Positions 1 to 5,042 of a stretch of 6,684 nucleotides of DNA are shown piece after piece. The stretch lies in NCBI GenBank assembly GCA_031272745.1, contig JAISTF010000101.1, positions 1 through 6,684 of the forward strand, read 5' to 3'. Each line of letters begins with the position of its first letter. Position 1 is the stretch's first letter. The translations under genes and the position numbers were made by a program. The DNA is from Eubacteriales Family XIII. Incertae Sedis bacterium (GTDB lineage Bacteria; Bacillota; Clostridia; Peptostreptococcales; Anaerovoracaceae). A model generated the notes under the pieces. That model made no database searches. It saw only the letters and a list, made by a program, of their open reading frames with translations, and had not been told where the DNA came from.

Positions 1-2
1 AT

Positions 3-461
3 ATGAAAAAGAAATTTGAAGGCGAAGACAGCGGCGCGCGGCGCGTCTTCCTCTCCGAAGGAGAGGCGCCGTTTGACGTCTGGACGGAAATCCGCGCCGT
101 GGGGGAAGACGTGGACATCATCGTCGGCGGCGGGTCGCGCCCGCACATCGGCAGCGTCGCGCTCGCGGAGCCGGCCGTCACGGTCAATCCCGTCACGGGC
201 GAGACGATCCGCGCGCAGGGCGACGGCACCGGCTTCTGCCGCATCTCGGTCATGAGCGCGGCGGCGCACAAGGACGCGGCCATCGCGGAAATGTTCGCGG
301 GCGCGTTTTGCGACGCGTTCTGTGTCAACGTCTGCGCGGGCGCGGGCGTGCACGTCGGCGACGCGACGGAGAAGGACATCGAGAAGCTGATGGGAAACGC
401 GGCGGCGCTGCTGAAGCGCGCGCTCAGCGCATGGGGCGGAGTGGCCGCGCAGGGCGTGTGA
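3..461 (+). CDS. Small LpdD-like (PAC-like fold) protein, tentative
   Basis: This encodes a 152-residue soluble protein with no signal peptide or membrane segment. Visible landmarks are a glycine-rich GGGSRPHIGSVALAEP stretch at about residues 42-57, an AHKD motif at 88-91, a cysteine group (C103, C107, C111) and a GVHV motif at 115-118. The PHIG...A core followed by HKD and GxHV is what I associate with the small LpdD-like family. Members of that family are thought to assist prenylated-flavin decarboxylases and have a proteasome-assembly-chaperone-like fold. I recognise this by pattern only, and no decarboxylase (UbiD/LpdC) or flavin prenyltransferase (UbiX/LpdB) gene lies in the window. The ATG is two bases from the window edge, so the true start and ribosome-binding site may lie outside. 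The TGA stop at 459-461 overlaps the putative dnaX promoter. The coding call is solid; the family call is moderate and the function unknown. Confidence 0.75.
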   Translation: MKKKFEGEDSGARRVFLSEGEAPFDVWTEIRAVGEDVDIIVGGGSRPHIGSVALAEPAVTVNPVTGETIRAQGDGTGFCRISVMSAAAHKDAAIAEMFAGAFCDAFCVNVCAGAGVHVGDATEKDIEKLMGNAAALLKRALSAWGGVAAQGV

Positions 462-467
462 TATACT
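459..467 (+). promoter_or_regulatory. Extended -10 promoter of dnaX (probable leaderless start)
   Basis: TG-A-TATACT is a near-consensus extended -10 element, with TATACT at 462-467. It ends six bases before the dnaX ATG at 474, so transcription would be expected to start at or next to the A of the ATG. No convincing -35 hexamer is seen about 17 bases upstream, which fits an extended -10 promoter. There is no Shine-Dalgarno sequence within about 18 bases of the ATG. The TG and spacer A of the element are also the stop codon of the preceding gene. Confidence 0.55.
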
Positions 468-473
468 GATACC

Positions 474-1580
474 ATGTGGACGGAAGGAAAACCCTACGAA
501 GCGATATACCGGCGGTTCCGGCCCGGCACTTTTGACAAGGTGTTGGGGCAGCGGCACGTCGTGAACGTGCTGCGCGCGCAGATCGCCTCGGGCAGCGTGC
601 CGCACGCGTACCTGTTTTCGGGGACGCGCGGGACGGGCAAGACGACGATGGCGCGCCTGCTCGCGAAGGGGCTCAACTGCCTCGCGGACGATCCGGCCGG
701 GCGGCCCTGCGGGGTCTGCGAGGTCTGCCTGTCGATTCAAAACGGGACGTTTGTCGACGTCATCGAGCTGGACGCGGCATCGAATAACGGGGTCGACAAC
801 ATCCGGGAAATCACGTCCATCACGGTCTACCCGCCGACGGTGGGACGCAAGCGCGTCTTCATCATTGACGAGGTGCACATGCTGTCGAACGCGGCGGTCA
901 ACGCCTTTCTGAAGACGCTCGAGGAGCCGCCGGAAAACACGGTCTTCGTGCTCGCGACGACGGAGCCCGGCAAGCTGCCCGCGACGATCCGGTCGCGGTG
1001 CCTGTCGTTTGAATTCAAGCGCGTGCCCGCCGCGGTCATCGCGGAAGGGCTCGCGGAGATCGCGGGCGAGCTCGGGCTGAAGGCCGCGCCGGACGCGCTG
1101 GCCCTGATCGCGGCGAACGCGGACGGGTCGGTGCGCGACGCGCTGTCGATTCTCGAGGCCTGCGTGTCGTCCCAAAAGGAGGACATCTCCCGGGAGGACG
1201 TCTTGGACGCGGTGGGCAGCCCGGGAGACGAGGCGATCGCGGCGCTGTCCGCGGCGGTGTTCGCGCGGCAGGCGGCGGAGGCGCTCGCGCTTTTCGCGGC
1301 GATGATGCAGGACGGCAAGGAAGCGCGGCGCGTGCTCGAGGACTGGGTGGACTATCTGCGCAGCGCGCTGCTCGTGAAGTATTTGGACCGCCCGGAAGCG
1401 ATCTTGAACCGCTCGCTCGAAAACATCGCGGCGGTGCGCGAGCAGACAAAGGGCTACGACGCGAAGCAGCTCGCGGGGCAGATCCGCGCGCTGGCGAAGC
1501 TCTACAACGAGAGCCGCTGGGCTGCGCAACCCGCGATTCTCGTGGAGATGCTCATTATTGAATTGTGTGAAGGAGAATAG
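474..1580 (+). CDS. dnaX: DNA polymerase III subunit gamma/tau (short, gamma-like form)
   Basis: DnaX is the AAA+ motor subunit of the clamp loader, which uses ATP to place the sliding clamp on primed DNA. The 368-residue protein shows the N-terminal YRRFRPGTFDKVLGQ signature (13-27). It has a Walker A GTRGTGKT (50-57, K56), a zinc-binding set C69, C79, C82, C85, and a Walker B IIDEVH (D132, E133). Sensor 1 is ATTE (161-164), the SRC arginine finger is at 174-176, and a sensor 2-type GSVRD is at 218-222. The C-terminal part (about 240-368) corresponds to the oligomerisation domain. The protein then stops, so the tau-specific region that binds helicase and polymerase is missing; family members are commonly well over 500 residues. 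I see no slippery A-rich frameshift site. It is followed after three bases by ybaB, then recR, a common Bacillota order. The start is ATG 474, directly after an extended -10 element and without a ribosome-binding site. Confidence 0.96.
   Translation: MWTEGKPYEAIYRRFRPGTFDKVLGQRHVVNVLRAQIASGSVPHAYLFSGTRGTGKTTMARLLAKGLNCLADDPAGRPCGVCEVCLSIQNGTFVDVIELDAASNNGVDNIREITSITVYPPTVGRKRVFIIDEVHMLSNAAVNAFLKTLEEPPENTVFVLATTEPGKLPATIRSRCLSFEFKRVPAAVIAEGLAEIAGELGLKAAPDALALIAANADGSVRDALSILEACVSSQKEDISREDVLDAVGSPGDEAIAALSAAVFARQAAEALALFAAMMQDGKEARRVLEDWVDYLRSALLVKYLDRPEAILNRSLENIAAVREQTKGYDAKQLAGQIRALAKLYNESRWAAQPAILVEMLIIELCEGE
1571..1576 (+). promoter_or_regulatory. Ribosome-binding site of ybaB
   Basis: AGGAGA lies seven bases before the ATG at 1584 and sits inside the last codons of dnaX, whose stop is 1578-1580. 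The arrangement suggests translational coupling within one mRNA. It also supports the start that includes the Gly-rich N-terminus. Confidence 0.7.
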
Positions 1581-1583
1581 ATC

Positions 1584-1979
1584 ATGGGCAAAGGCATGAA
1601 GGCGGGAAAGAAGAAATCGGGCGGCGGCGGCGGCGGCGGCTTCGGCGGCATGGCCCGCGGCGGCGGCGGCGCGCAGGCGGCGCAGATGCGGCAGCTCCGG
1701 CAGATGCAGGAGGAAATGGCCAAGATGCAGGAGGAGCTCGAGCAGCAGGAGGTCGAGACGACGGCCGGCGGCGGCGCGGTGGCGGTCAAGGTCAACGGCA
1801 AGAAGGAGCTCGTGTCGATCACGATCGACCCCGATGTGATGGACAAGGACGATCCGGAGATGCTCCAGGATTTGATTCTCGTGGCGGTCAACGAGGGGCT
1901 GCGGCAGATTGAAGAGATGTCCCAGAAGGGGATGAGCCAACTGACGGGCGGGCTCGGCCTGCCGGAGGGGTTGCTTTAG
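1584..1979 (+). CDS. ybaB: YbaB/EbfC family nucleoid-associated DNA-binding protein
   Basis: This family consists of small dimeric DNA-binding proteins that are regularly encoded between dnaX and recR. The 131-residue product shows the family layout. A long amphipathic Gln/Glu/Met-rich helix spans about 31-56 (coiled coil expected), followed by the conserved GGGAVAVKVNGKKELVSITIDP strand region at about 62-83. An acidic turn and a C-terminal helix (about 93-116) come next, then a Gly/Leu tail. The N-terminus is unusual. Residues 1-30 are Lys- and Gly-rich, with seven Gly in a row at 13-19 and four at 26-29, longer than the short Gly/Met leader I expect for the family. Basic residues K3, K6 and K9-K11 could add DNA contact. 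Start ATG 1584 is backed by a well-placed AGGAGA; M23 or M35 are less likely alternatives. recR follows after four bases. Confidence 0.93.
   Translation: MGKGMKAGKKKSGGGGGGGFGGMARGGGGAQAAQMRQLRQMQEEMAKMQEELEQQEVETTAGGGAVAVKVNGKKELVSITIDPDVMDKDDPEMLQDLILVAVNEGLRQIEEMSQKGMSQLTGGLGLPEGLL
1620..1640 (+). repeat. (GGC)7 trinucleotide run within ybaB
   Basis: Seven consecutive GGC codons encode Gly13-Gly19 of YbaB. A second run of four GGC codons follows at 1659-1670. Such pure triplet runs are prone to slippage and would change the protein by whole glycines without a frameshift. Confidence 0.85.
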
Positions 1980-1983
1980 CCTT

Positions 1984-2586
1984 ATGAGCGGGGTGTCGCA
2001 GCCGCTGGCGCGGCTTATCACGGAGCTCTCGAAGCTGCCGGGCATCGGCGGAAAGACGGCGCAGCGGCTCGCCTTTCACATCCTCTCGATGAGCGACGAG
2101 GACGCGCTCGGCATCGCCGACGCGATCACGACCGCGAAGCGCGAGCTCAAATACTGCTCCGTCTGCGGCAACCTGACGGACGTGGACCCATGCGCGATCT
2201 GCGCGGACGCGGCGCGCGACCAAAGCATCTACTGCGTCGTCGAATCCCCGAAGGACGTCGTCGCCGTCGAGCGCATGAAGGAATACCGCGGCCTCTACCA
2301 CGTCCTGCACGGCGTCATCGCGCCGATGAGCGGCATCGGCCCCGAGGACCTCAACCTCGAGAGTCTCATCGTGCGGCTCTCGCAAAACGACGAGGCAAAG
2401 GAAGTCATCCTTGCCACAAATCCAAACATCGAAGGGGAAGCAACGGCGATGTATCTCGCGAAACTCATCAAGCCCGCGGGCATCCGCGTGACGCGCATCG
2501 CGCACGGCGTGCCCATCGGCGGCGACCTCGAATACACGGACGACGTGACGCTCGCCAAAGCCATCGAAGGCCGGCGCGAGCTGTAG
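1984..2586 (+). CDS. recR: Recombination mediator protein RecR
   Basis: RecR works with RecF and RecO to load RecA on gapped single-stranded DNA and forms ring-like oligomers around DNA. The 200-residue length matches the family. In order I see an N-terminal helix-hairpin-helix around LPGIGGKTAQRLAFHIL (18-34) and a C4 zinc finger (C58, C61, C70, C73). A Toprim domain begins with VVESPKDV (85-92, E87), and the conserved NPNIEGEATAMYL motif is at 146-158. The C-terminal HGVPIGGDLEYTDDVTLAKAI (174-194) is also typical. It is the last gene of the dnaX-ybaB-recR unit. A GGAGGGG stretch at 1964-1970 is 13 bases from the ATG, rather distant, so coupling to ybaB translation is likely. It faces the convergent membrane kinase-like gene, and I see no frameshift or missing key residue. 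Confidence 0.97.
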   Translation: MSGVSQPLARLITELSKLPGIGGKTAQRLAFHILSMSDEDALGIADAITTAKRELKYCSVCGNLTDVDPCAICADAARDQSIYCVVESPKDVVAVERMKEYRGLYHVLHGVIAPMSGIGPEDLNLESLIVRLSQNDEAKEVILATNPNIEGEATAMYLAKLIKPAGIRVTRIAHGVPIGGDLEYTDDVTLAKAIEGRREL

Positions 2587-2596
2587 GCACGCGACA

Positions 2597-2705
2597 TCCG
2601 GCATGCCACGTCGGGCACGCCCGGCATGGCGCCACGAATTGGCATCAGCTGGAAATCGGTGACGCGACACCCGGCGTGCCGCCCGGCGGCGCGCCCCCCG
2701 GCGTG
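2597..2705. repeat. Four degenerate YCCGGCRTG motifs at the convergent gene ends
   Basis: The motif YCCGGCRTG occurs at 2597-2605, 2620-2628, 2670-2678 and 2697-2705. The first and third copies extend into a longer match: GCGACATCCGGCATGCC at 2591-2607 against GCGACACCCGGCGTGCC at 2664-2680, two differences in 17 bases. The copies span the gap after recR and the last codons of the minus-strand gene, where they encode its Gly/Pro-rich tail. Confidence 0.5.
2605..2630. other. Imperfect hairpin between convergent recR and membrane kinase-like gene
   Basis: The 12-base arms at 2605-2616 and 2619-2630 pair with one C/A mismatch and one G-T wobble around a very short loop. Both genes end nearby (stops at 2586 and 2645), so it could slow or end transcription. 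Neither strand has a clear T-run after it, so it does not meet the usual intrinsic terminator pattern. Confidence 0.4.
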
Positions 2706-4072
2706 ACGTACATCCGCAGCGTCTGCATCACGCTCGTGAAGTCGACGGGCTTTGCGAGGTGCCGGTTCATGCCGGCCGCCAGGGACGCGGCCGCGTCCTC
2801 GTCGAGCGCGTTGCCGGAGACCGCGATGATTGGCACGGACTGCGCGTCGGCGCGCGCCATCGCGCGGATGCGCCGCGCGGCCTCGTTGCCGTCCATGCGC
2901 GGCATCATGACATCCATGAGGATCAGCGAGAAATGCCCTTCGGCCGAGCCTTCGAACAGCGCGACGGCTTCCGTGCCGTCCGCGGCTTCGACGACCGCGG
3001 CGCCCGTCATCTCGACCATGCCCGCGAGCACCGTGCGGTTGATCTCGACGTCGTCGACGACGAGGATGTGCCGGCCCGCGAGGTTCGGCACGGAGATGTC
3101 GTTCGCGTCGCCGCCGCCCCCCCCGCTCGCGGCCGCGTCCCCCAAGGCGCCCGCCCCGTCCGCTTCGCCGGCGTCCCCCGCGTACGCGATCTCCCCGCCG
3201 TCGCCGATGATGTCCGACAGGCTGTTCAGCCGCGCCGCAAACCGCTCCGTCTGCTCCGACAGCGCGTCGAGCGCCTCGGCCGCCTTCGCGGGATCCGACG
3301 CGTTCCGCGCGAGCCCCGCCAGCCCCGCGATGGCGTTCATCGGCGTGCGCAGCTCGTGGTTGATGCCCGAGAGAAACCGCGCTTTCGCATTCTCGAGCGC
3401 GACGCTCTTGAGAAAGTTATTGACATACAGGCGGTAGACGATGCCCGAGATGAAAATGCCGAGCCCCGTCAGGATGAGCAGGTTCGCGCGCATATCCGTG
3501 TACGCAAACTGCCGCCACGAGGAAATCCCCTCGGCGTCCGTGATGCCCTGCGAACAGTACATGAGGATCAGCATGTACGCGAGCGAGGCGAGGATGATCG
3601 CGCCGCTGTACAGCGCGCGCATGATCGGCACGAGGCCGACGAGCAGCATGAGCACGATCTGCGAATTCACGCCCTGGACCGTGAGGATGTTGAACGTCCC
3701 GAAGACCATCTGGATCACGACGTAAATCGCGATGAGGCTGCGGTAGAGGAACCGCTGCGCCGCGAGGCTGCGGATGCGCCCGCGCTTCACCTGCGAGAAG
3801 AGCACGACGTACACCACGCCGACCACGATCGTCGCGAGCGACAGCAGGATGTAGAGCATGATCGGAATCTCGATGCCCGACCCCGGCAGCTGCGGCCAGA
3901 AGATGTTGAGGATTTGCAGCACGACCTGGATCGTGATGATGTACCACGCGAAAAAATACATGCGCGTGATGTTTGTGTCGAGGCGCTCGCGCTCGAAACG
4001 CTCCCTCAGCTCCGGCGGCACGTCCGGCGCGCGCAGCCGCGCAGATATTCGGTTGGTGCGATGCGTCTGCAT
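2645..4072 (-). CDS. Six-helix membrane protein with HisKA (DHp) and receiver domains, lacking an HATPase domain
   Basis: The product is a 475-residue hybrid two-component protein. From the N-terminus there is a charged cytoplasmic segment (1-35), then about six hydrophobic helices (roughly 38-58, 69-93, 107-128, 137-151, 155-173, 195-215) with almost no extracellular domain. The phosphoacceptor dimerisation domain follows, with H-box FLSGINHELRTPMNAI (233-248, H239) and a second helix ending near 289. Next is a Gly/Ala/Asp-rich linker (about 290-330). A receiver domain occupies about 334-452, with acidic pair D340/D341, phospho-acceptor D387 in LMDVMMPRMDG, S419 at the switch position and K441. 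A Gly/Pro-rich tail ends the protein. The ATP-binding domain normally found between HisKA and receiver is absent: no N, G1 or G2 box is seen. The start at ATG 4072 was chosen because GGGAG lies five bases upstream; a TTG at 4108 would add 12 residues. The signal sensed is unknown. It is convergent to recR and divergent from hisA. Confidence 0.88.
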   Translation of the reverse strand: MQTHRTNRISARLRAPDVPPELRERFERERLDTNITRMYFFAWYIITIQVVLQILNIFWPQLPGSGIEIPIMLYILLSLATIVVGVVYVVLFSQVKRGRIRSLAAQRFLYRSLIAIYVVIQMVFGTFNILTVQGVNSQIVLMLLVGLVPIMRALYSGAIILASLAYMLILMYCSQGITDAEGISSWRQFAYTDMRANLLILTGLGIFISGIVYRLYVNNFLKSVALENAKARFLSGINHELRTPMNAIAGLAGLARNASDPAKAAEALDALSEQTERFAARLNSLSDIIGDGGEIAYAGDAGEADGAGALGDAAASGGGGGDANDISVPNLAGRHILVVDDVEINRTVLAGMVEMTGAAVVEAADGTEAVALFEGSAEGHFSLILMDVMMPRMDGNEAARRIRAMARADAQSVPIIAVSGNALDEDAAASLAAGMNRHLAKPVDFTSVMQTLRMYVTPGGAPPGGTPGVASPISS

Positions 4073-4077
4073 TCGTT

Positions 4078-4082
4078 CTCCC
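4078..4082 (-). promoter_or_regulatory. Ribosome-binding site deciding the start of the membrane kinase-like gene
   Basis: Read on the minus strand, GGGAG at 4082-4078 lies five bases before ATG 4072-4070. This spacing favours that ATG over the in-frame TTG at 4108. Confidence 0.6.
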
Positions 4083-4116
4083 TTTAGCCCTTTTTGATCA
4101 ACTTGCAATATGTATG

Positions 4117-4122
4117 TTTATA
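4117..4122 (-). promoter_or_regulatory. Candidate -10 element for the minus-strand membrane kinase-like gene
   Basis: TATAAA read on the minus strand lies about 45 bases upstream of the ATG at 4072, leaving room for a leader with the ribosome-binding site. No strong -35 is seen; TGTTTG on the minus strand at 17-base spacing is a poor match. The call rests mainly on position and AT-richness. Confidence 0.3.
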
Positions 4123-4158
4123 CCCCGTTTTTTCGGATGCAAACACGATTTTGCAATT

Positions 4159-4180
4159 TTTTTCAATAATTTTTCAATAA
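4159..4180 (+). repeat. Perfect 11-base tandem repeat upstream of hisA
   Basis: TTTTTCAATAA occurs twice head to tail at 4159-4169 and 4170-4180. It lies just upstream of the putative hisA -10 element. An 11-base period is about one helical turn, so both copies face the same side of the DNA. They could be an AT-rich UP-like element or a pair of binding sites. Confidence 0.6.
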
Positions 4181-4183
4181 CTA

Positions 4184-4192
4184 TGTTAGACT
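4184..4192 (+). promoter_or_regulatory. Extended -10 promoter of hisA (probable leaderless start)
   Basis: TG-T-TAGACT (hexamer 4187-4192) ends six bases before the hisA ATG at 4199, the same distance as at dnaX. No Shine-Dalgarno sequence precedes the ATG; the 20 bases before it are pyrimidine- and A-rich. Overlapping TATGTT at 4182-4187 is an alternative -10. No good -35 is present. Confidence 0.5.
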
Positions 4193-4198
4193 TGTTTC

Positions 4199-4924
4199 AT
4201 GGTCATATTTCCGGCAATCGATCTGAGGGACGGGACGCCCGTGCGGCTGACGCAGGGCGATTTCGCGACGAGCGAGCGGGTCGCGGACGACGCGCTGTCG
4301 GCGGCGCGGCGGTTTGCGCGCGCGGGCGCGACGCATCTGCACATGGTCGACCTCGACGGCGCCCTCGCGGGGCGGCCCGTGAACGACGCTTTGGTCCGGG
4401 CGGTGTGCGAGGGCACGGCCCTGCGCGTGGAGGTGGGCGGCGGCATCCGCGACGAAGCCACTATCGAAAGCTACCTGCGCGGCGGCGTCTGGCGCGTCAT
4501 CCTCGGCTCTGTGGCGATCTCGGACCCGGAGTTTGCGCGCGCGATGATCGCCGCGCACGGCGAGCGGATCGCCATCGGCATCGACGCGAAGGACGGCAGG
4601 GCGCGCGGCGGCGGCTGGCTCGAAGGCAGCGAGGCGCGCTTCACGGACCTGGCGCGCGCGATGGCCGACGCGGGCGCGCGGGCCATCATCTACACGGACA
4701 TCTCGAAGGACGGCACGCTCGCGGGGCCGAATCTGGCCGAGCTGTCGGAGCTCCTTTCCGTCCTGCCCGAAACTGCGTCCGTCGTCGCGAGCGGCGGCAT
4801 CGCCACCATCGAAGACGTCCGCGCCCTCGCGGCCCTCGGCTGCGCCGGCGCGATCTGCGGCAAATCCATCTACAAAGGCACACTGCGCCTCGAAGACGCG
4901 CTCGCGTTTCAAGAGACCTCTTGA
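4199..4924 (+). CDS. hisA: HisA, ProFAR isomerase of histidine biosynthesis
   Basis: HisA is the cytoplasmic TIM-barrel isomerase that converts ProFAR to PRFAR, the fourth step of histidine synthesis. The 241-residue length fits the family. Motifs are PAIDLRDG at 5-12 with catalytic D8, HMVDLDGA at 48-55, and EVGGGIRD at 78-85 (first phosphate-binding loop). GIDAKDG is at 127-133 with catalytic D129, followed by W140, then TDISKDGTL at 166-174 and VVASGGIAT at 195-203 (second phosphate loop). These match HisA rather than the sister enzyme HisF, which carries a cysteine (AxCID) near the N-terminus. A dual HisA/TrpF (PriA) activity cannot be excluded from sequence alone. No other his gene is in the window. 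The gene is divergent from the membrane kinase-like gene and appears to have its own promoter. Its TGA stop (4922-4924) lies inside the -35 hexamer of the htpG promoter. Confidence 0.94.
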   Translation: MVIFPAIDLRDGTPVRLTQGDFATSERVADDALSAARRFARAGATHLHMVDLDGALAGRPVNDALVRAVCEGTALRVEVGGGIRDEATIESYLRGGVWRVILGSVAISDPEFARAMIAAHGERIAIGIDAKDGRARGGGWLEGSEARFTDLARAMADAGARAIIYTDISKDGTLAGPNLAELSELLSVLPETASVVASGGIATIEDVRALAALGCAGAICGKSIYKGTLRLEDALAFQETS

Positions 4925-4950
4925 CAGTTTCGTAACGGGTGTTGTATGAT
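4921..4950 (+). promoter_or_regulatory. Sigma-A-type promoter of htpG
   Basis: A perfect TTGACA at 4921-4926 and TATGAT at 4945-4950 are separated by 18 bases. Transcription would start near 4957, inside the CIRCE operator. The -35 hexamer contains the hisA stop codon, so the promoter begins within the upstream gene. Confidence 0.85.
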
Positions 4951-4951
4951 A

Positions 4952-4978
4952 TTAGCACTCTCGTTGTGAGAGTGCTAA
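4952..4978 (+). promoter_or_regulatory. CIRCE operator (HrcA-binding site) controlling htpG
   Basis: TTAGCACTC (4952-4960), a nine-base spacer, then GAGTGCTAA (4970-4978) is an exact match to the CIRCE inverted-repeat consensus. It begins two bases after the -10 hexamer and covers the expected transcription start, the classic location for HrcA repression. The established role of CIRCE is to hold chaperone genes down until heat or misfolded protein occupies GroEL and HrcA becomes inactive. The hrcA gene is not in the window. Confidence 0.95.
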
Positions 4979-4981
4979 CGG

Positions 4982-5034
4982 CGGGCGGCAGAATGCCGCC
5001 CCTACAGCGGGCGGGGCAAGCCCCGCCCCTACGA
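4982..5034. repeat. Two tandem GC-rich palindromic units in the htpG leader
   Basis: Unit 1 (4982-5007) and unit 2 (5008-5034) both begin CGGGCGG and both contain CCGCCCCTAC. Each is a hairpin. GGGCGGCA (4983-4990) pairs with TGCCGCCC (4994-5001) around GAA. GGGCGGGGC (5009-5017) pairs with GCCCCGCCC (5020-5028) around AA. The pattern looks like a dispersed REP-like palindromic repeat inserted between operator and ribosome-binding site. Neither hairpin is followed directly by a T-run. Confidence 0.7.
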
Positions 5035-5042
5035 CGGTTTTG

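Noticed and set aside
1440..1580. Programmed frameshift site in dnaX producing gamma and tau
   Set aside because: No A-rich slippery heptamer was seen, and there is no room for a tau tail before ybaB.
2605..2630. Bidirectional intrinsic terminator between recR and the kinase-like gene
   Set aside because: The stem is imperfect and neither strand has a T-run immediately after it, so it is listed only as a hairpin.
1888..2670. 260-codon minus-strand frame opposite ybaB/recR
   Set aside because: Shadow of RecR in a GC-rich genome; no domain signature or ribosome-binding site.
2190..3437. 415-codon plus-strand frame overlapping recR and the kinase-like gene
   Set aside because: It crosses two real genes on opposite strands in an unused frame, with low-complexity composition.
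2759..4087. 442-codon plus-strand open frame opposite the membrane kinase-like gene
   Set aside because: The Arg/Asp/His-rich composition has no recognisable motif, whereas the minus strand encodes clear HisKA and receiver domains.
4073..4108. TTG start at 4108 adding 12 residues to the membrane kinase-like protein
   Set aside because: The ATG at 4072 has a well-spaced GGGAG upstream, and the extra residues would occupy the leader containing that site.
4983..5028. Terminator/attenuator made of the two GC-rich stems before htpG
   Set aside because: Bases following each stem are CTAC and then mixed sequence; only a TTTT at 5038-5041 follows, too far from the stem for a standard intrinsic terminator.
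4982..5034. CRISPR-like array
   Set aside because: Only two adjacent palindromic units with no spacers between them.
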